Origin: Bradyrhizobium sp. ISRA430
Lineage (GTDB): Bacteria; Pseudomonadota; Alphaproteobacteria; Rhizobiales; Xanthobacteraceae
Direction: 5' to 3'
Assembly: GCF_029909975.1 (NCBI RefSeq)
Contig: NZ_CP094516.1
Coordinates: forward strand, 1,178,001-1,242,000
Length of the DNA: 64,000 bases
The notes under the pieces: generated by a model
What the model was told of the DNA's origin: nothing
The model's input: the letters and a program-made list of their open reading frames with translations, nothing else
The model's database searches: none
Made by a program: the position numbers and the translations under genes
In this document: piece by piece, positions 38,569 through 48,473 of the stretch
Layout of the letters: every line of letters begins with the position of its first letter
Position numbering within the stretch: the stretch's first letter is position 1

Positions 38569-39039
38569 TTAGGACGGTGCGAGCTTGGGCCGACCGTAGA
38601 TCGCATCGGCCCGTTTTTCGAACGCGGCGGAAAAGCGCGCGAACGCGGTATCGAACATCGAGCCCATCAGCATCGCGAGCATGCGGCTCTTGAACTGATA
38701 GGACAGGAAAAAGCCGACGTCGCAGACGCCATCACCCTTCGGCTCGAACGTCCAGCGATTTTCGAGATTGCTGAACGGCCCTCGCAGATATTCGACGAGG
38801 ATTTTCAGGTTGGCGCGGTCGAGCGTCACGCGGCTGGTGAAGGATTCCTTGACCAGCTTGAACGACACCGTCATGTCGGCGACCAGCACCTCCGTCCCGT
38901 CGGGCTTGGCCATCCGCTGGCGCACCTTCAGCGCGCTGCACAGCGGCACGAATTCCGGATAGCGCTCGACATCGGCGACCAGATCAAACATCTCGGACGC
39001 ACTGTGGTTGACGCGGTGCTTGCTCGACACTCGATGCAT
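38569..39039 (-). CDS. COQ10/RatA-like START-domain protein
   Basis: The 156-residue protein has the SRPBCC/START pattern of the COQ10 and RatA family: SSKHRVNHSASEMFDLVADVERYPEFVPLCSA at the N-terminus, then a beta sheet with TFEPKGDGVCDVGFFLSY and a C-terminal helix that closes a lipid pocket. Members bind ubiquinone and help respiration; RatA was also described as a translation inhibitor. It follows lipA by six bases in the same operon, a frequent pairing in alphaproteobacteria. Confidence 0.92.
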   Translation of the reverse strand: MHRVSSKHRVNHSASEMFDLVADVERYPEFVPLCSALKVRQRMAKPDGTEVLVADMTVSFKLVKESFTSRVTLDRANLKILVEYLRGPFSNLENRWTFEPKGDGVCDVGFFLSYQFKSRMLAMLMGSMFDTAFARFSAAFEKRADAIYGRPKLAPS

Positions 39040-39045
39040 TGAACG

Positions 39046-40002
39046 TCAGCGGGCTGTTGCGGCCCGGGATGCCTTCAGTCTTGCAAAATCCTCGCCGGCA
39101 TGATGCGACGAACGGGTGAGCGGGCTCGCCGACACCATCAAGAAGCCCTTGGTGTAGGCGACCTTTTCGTAGGACGAAAACTCGTCCGGCGGCACGTAGC
39201 GCATCACCGCGTGATGCTTCCGGGTCGGCTGCAGATACTGGCCGATGGTCAGGAAGTCGACGTCCGCGGAGCGCAGATCGTCCATCACCTGCTGCACCTC
39301 GTGACGCTCCTCGCCGAGGCCCACCATGATGCCGGATTTGGTGAAGATCGCCGGATCGATCTCCTTGACCCGCTGCAACAGCCGGATCGAATGGAAGTAG
39401 CGCGCGCCGGGCCGCACCGTGAGGTAGCGCGACGGCACGGTCTCGAGATTGTGGTTGAAGACATCGGGCTTGGCCGCCACGACAACCTCGAGCGCCCCCT
39501 CCTTGCGCAGGAAGTCGGGCGTCAGGATCTCGATCGTGGTCGACGGACAGGCGGCGCGGATGGCGCGGATGGTCTGGGCAAAATGCTCGGCGCCGCCATC
39601 GACAAGATCGTCGCGGTCGACAGAGGTGATGACGACGTGGGCGAGGCCCAGCTTGGCCACTGCCTCGGCGACGTTCTGCGGCTCGGCTCCATCCAGCGCG
39701 TTGGGCAGGCCGGTCTTGACGTTGCAGAAGGCGCAGGCGCGGGTGCAGGTATCACCCATGATCATGAAGGTCGCGTGCTTTTTGTCCCAGCACTCGCCGA
39801 TGTTCGGGCAACCCGCCTCCTCGCACACCGTGTGCAGGCCATTCGCCCGCACGATGTTGCGGGTGTCGGCATAGCCGCGGGTGTTGGGCGCGCGCACGCG
39901 AATCCAGTCCGGCTTCGGCGGCGAAGCGGAATCGGGCCGGTTCACCTTTTCAGGATGGCGCGGGCGCAGCGGGTTCGAGATGGTATCGACGATAACGACC
40001 AT
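39046..40002 (-). CDS. lipA: Lipoyl synthase
   Basis: The 318-residue radical-SAM enzyme has both cluster motifs: the auxiliary C-x4-C-x5-C ([12 protein letters not shown]) and the radical-SAM C-x3-C-x2-C (CTRACAFC). The conserved [11 protein letters not shown]er near the end binds the auxiliary cluster. It inserts two sulfur atoms into protein-bound octanoyl chains to make the lipoyl cofactor of 2-oxoacid dehydrogenases. The gene precedes the COQ10-like gene in an operon. Confidence 0.98.
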   Translation of the reverse strand: MVVIVDTISNPLRPRHPEKVNRPDSASPPKPDWIRVRAPNTRGYADTRNIVRANGLHTVCEEAGCPNIGECWDKKHATFMIMGDTCTRACAFCNVKTGLPNALDGAEPQNVAEAVAKLGLAHVVITSVDRDDLVDGGAEHFAQTIRAIRAACPSTTIEILTPDFLRKEGALEVVVAAKPDVFNHNLETVPSRYLTVRPGARYFHSIRLLQRVKEIDPAIFTKSGIMVGLGEERHEVQQVMDDLRSADVDFLTIGQYLQPTRKHHAVMRYVPPDEFSSYEKVAYTKGFLMVSASPLTRSSHHAGEDFARLKASRAATAR

Positions 40003-40132
40003 GGGATGTCCGGTCTGTTCAGGTCCTACCTAGTCGGTATCGCATGGCATCGCAACCCGGCTCGCCCTGCTTCAGGGAACATGGCAGATATGGGGAATAT
40101 CCTGCTCTGTTCTCAAGCGATTCTCACCTCGA

Positions 40133-40747
40133 ATGGCTCCAAGAAGACTACCAAGATCGAACGCATCCACGCCCCGCCTCGGCAAGCCGCTGAAGCGTGG
40201 CTTCTTCGGCCGCAGCGTCCATGAGGTCGCTCCCGACCTGATCGGCGCGACCCTGCTGGTCGGGGGCGTCGGCGGGACAATCGTCGAGGTAGAGGCCTAT
40301 CATCATACCGACCCGGCGGCGCACTCCTATCGCGGGCCAACGCCGCGGAACAGGGTGATGTTCGGCCCGCCGGGCTTTGCCTATGTCTACCGCTCCTACG
40401 GCATCCATTGGTGCGTGAATTTCGTCTGCGAGGAGGAAGGCTCGGCCAGCGCGGTCCTGATCCGCGCACTAGAGCCGACACACGGGATCGCCGCGATGCG
40501 CCGCCGCCGCCATCTCGACGACGTGCACGCGCTGTGCTCGGGCCCGGGCAAACTGACGGAAGCGCTCGGCGTCACCATCGACCACAACGCCCTGCCGCTG
40601 GACCGGCCGCCGATCGCGCTGCATGCGCGGACCGAGGACGTCGAGGTCGCGGCCGGCATTCGCATCGGCATCACCAAGGCGGTCGAACTGCCCTGGCGTT
40701 ACGGCGTCAAGGGGTCGAAGTTTCTGAGCAAGCCGTTTCCGAAGTAA
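40133..40747 (+). CDS. DNA-3-methyladenine glycosylase (AAG/MPG family)
   Basis: The 204-residue enzyme has the Mpg family motifs: [22 protein letters not shown] with the catalytic Glu, [14 protein letters not shown], and [15 protein letters not shown], whose Tyr intercalates into DNA, then [14 protein letters not shown]. It excises alkylated and deaminated purines. The first 20 residues are a basic, poorly conserved tail. A perfect 14-base-pair hairpin follows the stop. Confidence 0.93.
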   Translation: MAPRRLPRSNASTPRLGKPLKRGFFGRSVHEVAPDLIGATLLVGGVGGTIVEVEAYHHTDPAAHSYRGPTPRNRVMFGPPGFAYVYRSYGIHWCVNFVCEEEGSASAVLIRALEPTHGIAAMRRRRHLDDVHALCSGPGKLTEALGVTIDHNALPLDRPPIALHARTEDVEVAAGIRIGITKAVELPWRYGVKGSKFLSKPFPK

Positions 40748-40748
40748 A

Positions 40749-40792
40749 CCGTCATTCCGGGGCGATGCACAGTATGGACCCCGGAATGACGG
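40749..40792. terminator. Perfect 14-bp hairpin repeat between convergent genes
   Basis: CCGTCATTCCGGGG (40749-40762) pairs with CCCCGGAATGACGG (40779-40792) with no mismatch around a 16-base loop. It sits between the ends of the glycosylase gene (+) and valS (-) and probably terminates both. The GTCATTCC start recalls the repeat at 23434, so it may be a short member of a mobile palindromic family. Confidence 0.65.
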
Positions 40793-40797
40793 AAGCC

Positions 40798-43674
40798 TCA
40801 CGATACCTGCTTCAAACGCTCCAGCGCCTCGAGCAGTTTCGCCTTGCGCGCGATCGCTGTCTCGAGCTTTTCGCGCTCCTCCTCGACGACCTCTTCCGCC
40901 GCGTTGGCGACGAATTTCTCGTTCGCCAGCTTGGACTCGGCGCGCCTGATGTCGGCGTCCGCTTTCGCGATCTCCTTGTCGAGACGCGCGCGCTCTGCGG
41001 CGAGATCCACCACGCCCTTCAGCGGCAGGGCTGCGACTTCGCCGCGCACCAGGATCTGGACGGCGCCGTCGGGCGCACGATCGGCGAAGGAGATGTCCGA
41101 CAGCCGCGCCATACGCTTGATCACGTCGGTCCAGCGCGGCGCGCGCTCTTTCGTCCCGGCGGATGCACCGGCGAGCACCAGTGCCGTCAGCGTCGCCGGC
41201 GGGATGTTCATCTCGGCGCGCACCGAGCGGATCTGCGTGACGAGGTCGATCACCCAGCCGATCTCGGCCTCGGCCGCAGGATCGGTGAAGTCAGCATGAT
41301 CGAAGATCGGCATAATGAGAGCCGGCGAGATGAGCGGATCGGTCGGCCCGGCGGCCGCCGCGAGCATTGCAAGCTGCTCCGGGGTCGGTTCGGCCGGTTT
41401 CAGCGGCCACGGCGCGAGCGCCAGCAAGACCTCGCGCTTGGCGGTCACCTCCCACAGCTCCTCGGTGATGAAGGGCATGAAGGGGTGCAGCAGCTTCAGG
41501 ATCTCGTCGCGCGCCCAAGCGACCATGGCGCGGGTCTCGGCCTTGGCGGGGCCATCCGGGCCAAGCAGCACGGGCTTTGCAAGCTCGACATACCAGTCGC
41601 AATAGACGTTCCAGACAAAGCGGTAGATCGCGCCGGCGGCATCGTTGAAGCGATAAGCCTCGATCGCTTCGGTCACTTCGCGCGTGGTGTGCGCGGTCTC
41701 ATGCGCGATCCAGCGGTTCAGCGTTTCCTTCGCTTTCGCCGGCTCGAAGCCATCGGGCACGGTGCAGTGATTCATCTCGGCGAAACGGCAGGCGTTCCAG
41801 AGCTTCGTCGCGAAATTGCGGTAGCCCTCGACGCGGCTGGTCGCGAGCTTGATGTCGCGGCCCTGCGCTGCCATCGCGGCCAGCGTGAAGCGGAGCGCAT
41901 CCGCGCCGTACTCATCGATCAGGTGCAGGGGATCGATAACGTTGCCCTTAGACTTCGACATCTTCGCGCCCCTCTCGTCGCGGACGAGAGCGTGGATGTA
42001 GACCGTCGAGAACGGCACCTCCTTCATGAAGTGCAGGCCCATCATCATCATGCGAGCGACCCAGAAGAAGATGATGTCGAAACCGGTCACCAGCGCGTTG
42101 GTCGGGTAGTAGCGCTTCACCTCAGGCGCATCTTCGGGCCAGCCGAGCGTCGAGAACGGCCACAGCGCCGAGGAGAACCAAGTGTCGAGCACGTCCTCGT
42201 CGCGGGTGATGAAGCCCTCGCGCTTGTTGCGGTCGAGCGCCATCTCGCGGCCCTGCTCGGCCGTAATCACCTCCTGCTCGACGTAATAGCCGAGTGCGTG
42301 GCTGACGGCCTCCTCCTCGGTCTCGGCGACGAAGACCTTGCCGTCTGGCCCGTACCAGGCCGGGATCTGGTGACCCCACCAGAGCTGGCGCGAGATGCAC
42401 CAGGGCTGGATGTTCTCCATCCATTCGAAATAGGTCTTTTCCCAGTTCTTCGGCACAAACGTCGTTTTGCCCGAACGCACCGCCGCGATCGCGGGGCTCG
42501 CGAGCGTCTTCGCATCGACGTACCACTGGTCGGTCAGATAGGGCTCGATCACGGTGCCGGAGCGATCGCCATGCGGGACCATGTGGGTGTGCGGCTCGAT
42601 GCGCTCGATGAACCCGAACGTCTCCAGCCGCTCGACGATGCGCTTGCGCGCGGCGAAGCGTTCGACCTTGTGAAACTCCTCGGCGAACTGTGATGCGCCT
42701 TCGGGCAGGTCGCGCAGATAGTCCTCGTTGCCGAGAAGATCGAGGCAGCCTTCCTTGTCGAGCACGCTGATCTGGCGCAGCCCATGGCGCCTGCCGACCT
42801 CGAAGTCGTTGAAGTCATGCGCCGGCGTCACCTTCACCGCGCCGGAGCCCTTTTCCGGATCGGAATACTCGTCGGCGACGATTTGAACCTTGCGACCGAC
42901 CAGCGGCAGGATGACGTGCTTGCCGACCAGCTTCCGGTAGCGCTCGTCCTCGGGATGCACTGCGACGCCGGTATCGCCGAGCATGGTTTCAGGACGCGTG
43001 GTGGCGACGACGATGAAGCTCGAGGGATCGTCCGGGCTGAATGTCTTGCTTTCAATCGGATAGCGCAGATACCAAAGGCTGCCCTTGACCTCGACCTGCT
43101 GCACTTCGAGATCGGAGATCGCGGTGAGCAGCTTGGTGTCCCAGTTCACCAGCCGCTTGTCCTTGTAGATCAGGCCATCGCGGTGCAGCTCGACGAACAC
43201 CTTGACGACGGCTTTCGACAGGCCCTCGTCCATGGTGAAGCGCTCGCGCGACCAGTCGCAGGAGGCGCCGAGCCGCTTGAGCTGATTGATGATGGTGTCG
43301 CCGCTCTCGGCCTTCCACTCCCAGACCCGCTCCAGGAATTTCTCGCGGCCCATCTCGCGGCGGCCGGGCTCCTGGCGCTCCATCAACTGCCGCTCGACCA
43401 CCATCTGGGTCGCGATGCCGGCATGATCGGTCCCAGGCTGCCAGAGCACGTCACGTCCGCGCATTCGCTCGAAACGGCACAGGATGTCCTGGAGCGTGTT
43501 GTTGAGTGCGTGGCCCATGTGCAGCGATCCCGTCACGTTCGGTGGGGGGATCACGATGGTGAAGGGCGCCGCATTGCGACGGTCGGGGCGGCCGGCCTTG
43601 AACGCAAGGCTGTCCTCCCAGACGACGGACATGCGGGTTTCGATATCGGCGGGCTGGTAGTTTTTCTCGATCAT
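40798..43674 (-). CDS. valS: Valyl-tRNA synthetase
   Basis: The 958-residue class I synthetase carries the HIGH-type motif in PPNVTGSLHMGHALN near residue 50, an editing domain (residues 190-400, with TTRPETMLGDTGVAVHP), the KMSKS motif (KMSKSKGNVIDP) near residue 560, an anticodon-binding domain and a C-terminal coiled coil (ERARLDKEIAKADADIRRAE). It charges tRNA-Val and clears mischarged Thr. It is downstream of popZ, with a separating hairpin. Confidence 0.98.
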   Translation of the reverse strand: MIEKNYQPADIETRMSVVWEDSLAFKAGRPDRRNAAPFTIVIPPPNVTGSLHMGHALNNTLQDILCRFERMRGRDVLWQPGTDHAGIATQMVVERQLMERQEPGRREMGREKFLERVWEWKAESGDTIINQLKRLGASCDWSRERFTMDEGLSKAVVKVFVELHRDGLIYKDKRLVNWDTKLLTAISDLEVQQVEVKGSLWYLRYPIESKTFSPDDPSSFIVVATTRPETMLGDTGVAVHPEDERYRKLVGKHVILPLVGRKVQIVADEYSDPEKGSGAVKVTPAHDFNDFEVGRRHGLRQISVLDKEGCLDLLGNEDYLRDLPEGASQFAEEFHKVERFAARKRIVERLETFGFIERIEPHTHMVPHGDRSGTVIEPYLTDQWYVDAKTLASPAIAAVRSGKTTFVPKNWEKTYFEWMENIQPWCISRQLWWGHQIPAWYGPDGKVFVAETEEEAVSHALGYYVEQEVITAEQGREMALDRNKREGFITRDEDVLDTWFSSALWPFSTLGWPEDAPEVKRYYPTNALVTGFDIIFFWVARMMMMGLHFMKEVPFSTVYIHALVRDERGAKMSKSKGNVIDPLHLIDEYGADALRFTLAAMAAQGRDIKLATSRVEGYRNFATKLWNACRFAEMNHCTVPDGFEPAKAKETLNRWIAHETAHTTREVTEAIEAYRFNDAAGAIYRFVWNVYCDWYVELAKPVLLGPDGPAKAETRAMVAWARDEILKLLHPFMPFITEELWEVTAKREVLLALAPWPLKPAEPTPEQLAMLAAAAGPTDPLISPALIMPIFDHADFTDPAAEAEIGWVIDLVTQIRSVRAEMNIPPATLTALVLAGASAGTKERAPRWTDVIKRMARLSDISFADRAPDGAVQILVRGEVAALPLKGVVDLAAERARLDKEIAKADADIRRAESKLANEKFVANAAEEVVEEEREKLETAIARKAKLLEALERLKQVS

Positions 43675-43711
43675 GGGGCTGCTAGAAAGCCGCGCGCGGG
43701 GTTCAAGTCAA

Positions 43712-43741
43712 CGGAAAGCTCAGCGACAAAAGAGCTTTCCG
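43712..43741. terminator. Hairpin after popZ
   Basis: CGGAAAGCTC (43712-43721) pairs perfectly with GAGCTTTCCG (43732-43741) over a 10-base loop. It lies past the popZ stop and ahead of the valS start (43674), so it probably ends popZ transcription. Confidence 0.55.
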
Positions 43742-43804
43742 GCCCGCCAGACAGACCAGATAGGACACGAAAGCAGGGCTTTATCGGGGCCGGGCGGCTC
43801 GGTC

Positions 43805-44566
43805 TCACCGGCCGCCGCGCGAGACCCTCTCGATTTCCGCCTTCACGATGCGTTCAACGAGGCCCGGCAGATTGTCGTCGAGCCAGGACTTCAGCATCGG
43901 CCGCAGCATTTCCTTGACCAGATCCTCCAGCGTCCGCGCATTGCTGCTAAGCACCGTGTGAGCCAAGGAATTGAAGGCTGATTCGACTGCGGAAACCGTC
44001 GATTGCGCCAGGATCGGCTGCTGTGGCGGTAGCGGCGGGGCGTCGAAATCCACGGGTGCATATGACGGCGGCGGCGCGGACTGACTGGGTGGCACCGCTT
44101 CGGCGAACTCGAGGTCGTCGCGCGGCTCGACCTTGCGGAAGCTCGGCGGCGCAGGCGGCGTCGGCTCGACGGCCATCTCGTCGGTTAGTTCGAGCACATC
44201 GGCTTCAGGCTCGGGCTCCGGTTCCCGCACCTCGGGTGCAGGTGTCGCCTCGTCCAACCCGGCCAGGAGAGCGTCGATGTCGTCTTGGCTGTTGGATGCC
44301 GCGGGCGCAGGCGCGGGAGTTGGTGCCGGTTTGGCGGCCGGCGGCGGCGCGGCTTTTTCGACCGCGGGCTTTGCGGACGCGATCTTGGTGGGGGGAATGT
44401 CGTTCACGACCTGCGGCTTTGCCGCAGGTGCGGCGGGCGCAGCAGCTTTCTCCGGTTTGGCAGCTTCCGTCGGCGGCGGCTTGGCCTCGTCGTCGGCAAT
44501 GATGCGCCGGATCGAGGCCAGAATCTCCTCCATCGAGGGTTCTGAGACCTTTGCAGGCTGCGTCAT
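43805..44566 (-). CDS. popZ: Polar organising protein PopZ family (DUF2497)
   Basis: The 253-residue protein has the PopZ layout: a short conserved N-terminal helix (SMEEILASIRRIIADDEA), a long disordered Pro/Ala/Glu-rich middle (residues 30-180), and a conserved helical C-terminus (VESAFNSLAHTV, TLEDLVKEMLRPMLKSWLDDNLPGLVE). PopZ multimerises into a matrix at the cell pole that anchors the chromosome origin through ParB. ATG 44566 follows GGAG closely; a GTG at 44578 is the alternative start. Confidence 0.92.
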   Translation of the reverse strand: MTQPAKVSEPSMEEILASIRRIIADDEAKPPPTEAAKPEKAAAPAAPAAKPQVVNDIPPTKIASAKPAVEKAAPPPAAKPAPTPAPAPAASNSQDDIDALLAGLDEATPAPEVREPEPEPEADVLELTDEMAVEPTPPAPPSFRKVEPRDDLEFAEAVPPSQSAPPPSYAPVDFDAPPLPPQQPILAQSTVSAVESAFNSLAHTVLSSNARTLEDLVKEMLRPMLKSWLDDNLPGLVERIVKAEIERVSRGGR

Positions 44567-44827
44567 CTCCGACTCCACATCATCAACGCCCTCGCATGCG
44601 TTGTTTTACACCAAGCACGACAGGATTGGCCGGTTCCGCGAAAAGCAGTCCGACATTTTCGTCGTGACGGCCTGACTTGTCCCCAGTTCACGGCTCAACG
44701 TGCGGCGGTGCGCCCCTGCCCCCGGCACCAAAGCTTTACGCAAACGACATCGCATGCAGGGCGAATCGCTCCGCAGCTTCCTTCAAAGGCTATGTCAGGG
44801 ATTTTGATGATTGCAAGCAAACCGCCG

Positions 44828-44855
44828 ATTGGCCTCGCCCTTTTGCGAGGCCAAT
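44828..44855. terminator. Hairpin after the tolC-like gene
   Basis: ATTGGCCTCGC (44828-44838) pairs perfectly with GCGAGGCCAAT (44845-44855) over the loop CCTTTT. It begins 14 bases beyond the stop of the TolC-family gene on the minus strand. Confidence 0.65.
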
Positions 44856-44868
44856 CTCATTGCGGCAA

Positions 44869-46275
44869 TCAGCGTCCGTCGGGCGTGCGCACGCCGGCCC
44901 AGCTATCGCGGACCTGATGGTAGTGCACGCTGGGATCGTAGGTCGTGGTGGCGAGACCGAGCACCTGCGGCGACAGGCGGCCGACCGAGCTCAGCACGGA
45001 GTAGGACGCAACCACGCGATCATGCTGCGCGGTGACCAGCGCGACGCGGGCATTGACGAGCGCCTGCTGCGCGTTGAGCACGTCGAGCGTGGTGCGCTGT
45101 CCGGCCTTGGCTTCCTCGCGCACACCGTTCAGCGCGATCTCGGAGGCCGTGACCTGCGCTTGCGCCGAGGCGACCTGCGCCTTGCCGGCCTGCAACTGTC
45201 CCCACGACTGCACGACGTTGGCGCGGGTCTGGTCGCGGGTCGTTTCGAGATTGAGACGCTGCTGCGCCAGGTTTTCCTTGGATTGACGGATCAGCGCATA
45301 TTCAGCACCGCCCTGATAGATGGGTGCGGAAACCTGCGCGACCGCCGAGGCACCGAACGAGCGGAAGATCGTCAAGGTCTGCTCGTATGACTGCGTCGCC
45401 GCGACCTGGAAATTGATCGTCGGCAGCAGCGCGCCTTCGTTGATCTTCACCTGGAGATAATTGACGTCGATGCCGTACATGGCGGCGGTGACGTTGGGGT
45501 TCTCGACCAGGCTGAGACTCACAGAGGAAGCCAGCGTTGCCGGCAGGAAGCGATCGACCGGCGAGCCTGGCGCGAGGTTTTCCGGCTCGTTGCCGATGAT
45601 GCGGCGGAAGTTGGCGCGGGTCGTGACCAGGTTCGATTCGGCCTGCAGCGCCTGCGTCTTGCCGGCGGCGAGCTGGGCCTCGGATTGCGCGACGTCGGTG
45701 CGGGTCACCTCACCGACGTTGAAGCGGTCGCGCGTCTGCTTGAGCGTCTGCTCGAGCACGCGCACGTTGCTGCGCTGGACTTCCAGCGTCGCCGAATCGC
45801 GCAGGTAGTCCATGTAAGTGGTCGCGGCCGAGAGTAGAACGCTCTGCTCCATCACACGCAGCGCCTCGCGCGCGCCCGAGACCTGGCTCTCGGCGGCACG
45901 CGTCCTGTTGGCGGTCTGGTTGCCGTTGAACAGGTTCTGCGTCACCGTCACGCCGGCGCTGCGCGGCGCATTCACGCCGTGGTTTTCGGTCCTCACGAGC
46001 GTCGTCGGTGAGCCCCCGGAGGTAATATTCGTATCCGTGTATTGAACGCCGACGCTTGCGGTCAGTGCGACCTTGGGGCGATAGCCCGATAGCGCCTGCG
46101 GCACGTTTTCGTCGGTCGAGCGCACCTGGGCACGCTGTGCGTTGAGCTGCGGGTTGTTCTGATAGGCGCGAACCAGCGCAGCCTCGATCGTGTCCGCCAA
46201 GGCAGGCGTCGGCCCGGCAAGCGCCGTCAGCAGGACCGAAACCGCAGCTCCGGTGAAGAGCTTCACCCCATGCAT
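44869..46275 (-). CDS. tolC: TolC-family outer membrane channel protein
   Basis: The 468-residue protein starts with a signal peptide ending near PALADT (residue 28) and consists of two repeats of the TolC outer-membrane efflux domain (residues 35-240 and 250-450), with long coiled-coil helices (for example RSTDENVPQALSGYRPKVAL and QAGKAQVASAQAQVTASEIA). It forms the trimeric exit duct for type I secretion and RND pumps. No inner-membrane partner is adjacent; the RND operon at 53-62 kb has its own NodT-type channel. The popZ-tolC-pcm neighbourhood is common in alphaproteobacteria. Confidence 0.93.
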   Translation of the reverse strand: MHGVKLFTGAAVSVLLTALAGPTPALADTIEAALVRAYQNNPQLNAQRAQVRSTDENVPQALSGYRPKVALTASVGVQYTDTNITSGGSPTTLVRTENHGVNAPRSAGVTVTQNLFNGNQTANRTRAAESQVSGAREALRVMEQSVLLSAATTYMDYLRDSATLEVQRSNVRVLEQTLKQTRDRFNVGEVTRTDVAQSEAQLAAGKTQALQAESNLVTTRANFRRIIGNEPENLAPGSPVDRFLPATLASSVSLSLVENPNVTAAMYGIDVNYLQVKINEGALLPTINFQVAATQSYEQTLTIFRSFGASAVAQVSAPIYQGGAEYALIRQSKENLAQQRLNLETTRDQTRANVVQSWGQLQAGKAQVASAQAQVTASEIALNGVREEAKAGQRTTLDVLNAQQALVNARVALVTAQHDRVVASYSVLSSVGRLSPQVLGLATTTYDPSVHYHQVRDSWAGVRTPDGR

Positions 46276-46480
46276 CCCTTAAATTCCGTTTCATCTCACG
46301 CCAGGTTCGTGCCCGCGAACCTGGTTACCGTATCCGAGTGGAGTCGTTGCCCCTGGGCAACATAGGACGCGGTTAAGCGCAACGGAACTACCTCGAGGCA
46401 GTTCTCAGCCGAAACTCTTCACGTGCAGCTTCCCGGCCACACTTCTGATTCAGAACGGTATTTTAACGGGTTATCGGCGG

Positions 46481-47143
46481 TCAGAAGACGAAGGCGGCGG
46501 CCCGTTCCAGCCCGGGAAGGACCGGGGCGGAGGCATCGAACAGCGTCCGATGACCGAAATCGCCGTGAGAATGGGTCACGATCATGGCCCGAGGCGGCTT
46601 CGATTCGGCGGAGACCCCGACCAAGCGCCCGCCGTCCTTGAGCTGGGCAAGTAACCCTTCCGGCGTCACCTCGGTGGCACCGTTGAGGATGATCACGTCA
46701 TAGGGGGCTGCCGTCGCGTCCCCCTCGGTGCAGGCCGCAGCCTCGCAGGTGACATTGGCGAGCCCGAGCTTGGCAATGATGTCCTTGGCCTTCGCAGCAA
46801 GTGCCGAATCGCATTCCGTCGCAGTGACCTGTCGTGCAAACTTCGCGATCAGCGCGGCCAGATATCCGCTCGCACAGCCGACGACGAGCACGTTGTCGCC
46901 CTCCCCAATCTGGGCGGCCTGAAGCAGCTTGCCGGTCAGTGCCGGCTTGATCAGGAACCGCTTGGCGGCCCCCTCGCTCACATCGAGATCGAGGTCGAGA
47001 TAGGCCAAGGCCTGCCGGCCGGCCGGCACGAAGACCTCTCGGGGAACCGTGAGCATGGCATCGAGAATGCGGCGATCGGTGACGTCATTGGTGCGCACCT
47101 GGCCATCGACCATTTTTTGGCGCGCGGTCGAAAAACCGGACAT
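46481..47143 (-). CDS. Protein-L-isoaspartate O-methyltransferase homologue
   Basis: The 220-residue protein from ATG 47143 matches the PCMT family: MVDGQVRTNDVTDRRILDAM, VPREVFVP, and the SAM-binding region VLVVGCASGYLAALIAKFA. The family usually has G-T/C-G-S-G-Y at the last motif; here it is GCASGY, a mild change. The product may repair isoaspartyl residues in aged proteins, though the alphaproteobacterial paralogue beside tolC is often annotated only by similarity. A strong C-terminal half (VIILNGATEVTPEGLLAQL) supports a real methyltransferase fold. Confidence 0.88.
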   Translation of the reverse strand: MSGFSTARQKMVDGQVRTNDVTDRRILDAMLTVPREVFVPAGRQALAYLDLDLDVSEGAAKRFLIKPALTGKLLQAAQIGEGDNVLVVGCASGYLAALIAKFARQVTATECDSALAAKAKDIIAKLGLANVTCEAAACTEGDATAAPYDVIILNGATEVTPEGLLAQLKDGGRLVGVSAESKPPRAMIVTHSHGDFGHRTLFDASAPVLPGLERAAAFVF

Positions 47144-47289
47144 TTGGGACCCTGAAATGCGGATGATGCCGCGGACGAAAGTTGGCGGCATCTTTGGAAC
47201 AAGCTCCGCGAAAACGCAACACGGGCGTTGGCCCGGAACAGCCGCGGTGGCATCCCGGTGCCCGTCACCGCGAAACGATCCAAGCAGGT

Positions 47290-47469
47290 CTATTCGATTG
47301 CGACCGCGAGCCGGGCAATCAGCGCCGCAACCTCGTCGAGCCGCACCGAATCGGGCGCGTTGACGGCACGCGCTAGCCGCGCCAGGCATTCATCGTCACT
47401 GAGCTCCGGAACGTCCGCCGGCAGAATCGAGGGGGCCACACGGGTATGGTCGACCTGGGCGTCTGGCAT
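47290..47469 (-). CDS. Small hypothetical protein, 59 residues
   Basis: The frame from ATG 47469 has GGAG nine bases upstream and good coding bias. The product (beginning MPDAQVDHTRVAPSILPADV) is acidic and helical, with VPELSDDECLARLARAV and VRLDEVAALIARLAVAIE, which could pair as two amphipathic helices. It lies between the methyltransferase gene and tRNA-Asn. I recognise no family. Confidence 0.5.
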   Translation of the reverse strand: MPDAQVDHTRVAPSILPADVPELSDDECLARLARAVNAPDSVRLDEVAALIARLAVAIE

Positions 47470-47684
47470 AGGAATCAGCTCCACAAGGGTCAGGCCTCTG
47501 GAACCTCGGTTTGAATTGGGCCGATTTGGCGTCCTCGCCATGGCACGACGATGCGACGTCACACACAAGGGCTTGAAACGAGTTTACGTCGGATGCGCAC
47601 CAGCGCACGCTTGCGGGCCTACTACAGCGAGATCGCGTAGCGGATCCGAAGGTAACCGTAATCCATTGAGATTGTGCGGAAAAT

Positions 47685-47759
47685 TGGCTCCCCGGGCTGG
47701 ATTCGAACCAGCGACCATCCGATTAACAGTCGGATGCTCTACCGCTGAGCTACCGAGGA
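47685..47759 (-). tRNA. tRNA-Asn (GTT)
   Basis: Read on the minus strand, the 75 bases fold as a cloverleaf: acceptor TCCTCGG paired with CCGGGGA, D-loop AGCTCAGCGGTAGAGC, anticodon stem around CTGTTAATC with anticodon GTT, T-loop GGTTCGAATCC, and an encoded 3' CCA. Only Asn uses this anticodon. Confidence 0.97.
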
Positions 47760-48473
47760 AAAGGGCGAACCGGCGTTCGCGCGCGGCTGCGTATAACAAA
47801 GCCGCTTGCGCTTGCAAAGGACGAATTCGTCATCTTCCGCAAGCGCGTCGAGGAAAGCCCTGAAGGAGCCTTCAGCCCCCTCCTCCCGGCCATCGGGCGA
47901 ACTACCGCCTGTTCTTATCGATCGGCAATCACCGCAGCAATGAGCGGGCATTCATAAATCTGCGGCGTTTGTCTTCCCGGCGAGTGCGCTTCAAAACGTG
48001 GACGTACAGGTCCGCGTCCTCACGGCCCACTTCGCACCAGCCTTTCCCTCGTGCCGAATCCTGACGAACCGCGCCGCAATTTCGTGCGACCGCTGAGCGA
48101 TATGATTTCGATCCTTGACAAATATGCGTCAGCATTCCGTCCCTCAACAGCATATCCGCAGCATATCCACAGCCACGGTCCGGCAGATTTGTGCAGGCAT
48201 CGCAAACTACTTGCTGCGCACAAACCCACAGGCCGCGCTCAGCCGCCCCGCATTGGCTGGGCGTCGCATGAAGAGCTGGGGAAATAAGCTTGCGAGGATG
48301 TGACTTCTTTCACACTTGGCCCCCGCGGCGCGATCCTAGGTTGGCATTGGGATTTTCAGGAATCGCTAACCAATCGGGTCCCGATCGCCGGATCGTTAAA
48401 ATGCGAACGATCGGCTCAATCGAGAAACAAATCGGTTTTGCGACATTGCGCCATCCGCGTTCCGGAGGGTGTG
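47760..48473. promoter_or_regulatory. 714-base region without a clear gene, containing a CRP-type palindrome
   Basis: No frame here has convincing coding features on either strand; short minus-strand frames at 47739-48153 lack start signals and known motifs. The one notable site is TGTGA-CTTCTT-TCACA at 48299-48314, a perfect CRP/FNR-family palindrome about 160 bases ahead of the small gene at 48474. A TTGACA element at 48115-48120 could be a promoter -35 box. Confidence 0.4.

Noticed and set aside
47929..48153. A 74-codon minus-strand frame with a basic C-terminus (HVLKRTRREDKRRRFMNA)
   Set aside because: No ribosome binding site, no recognised family, and the N-terminal half looks random. 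A short real gene cannot be excluded.
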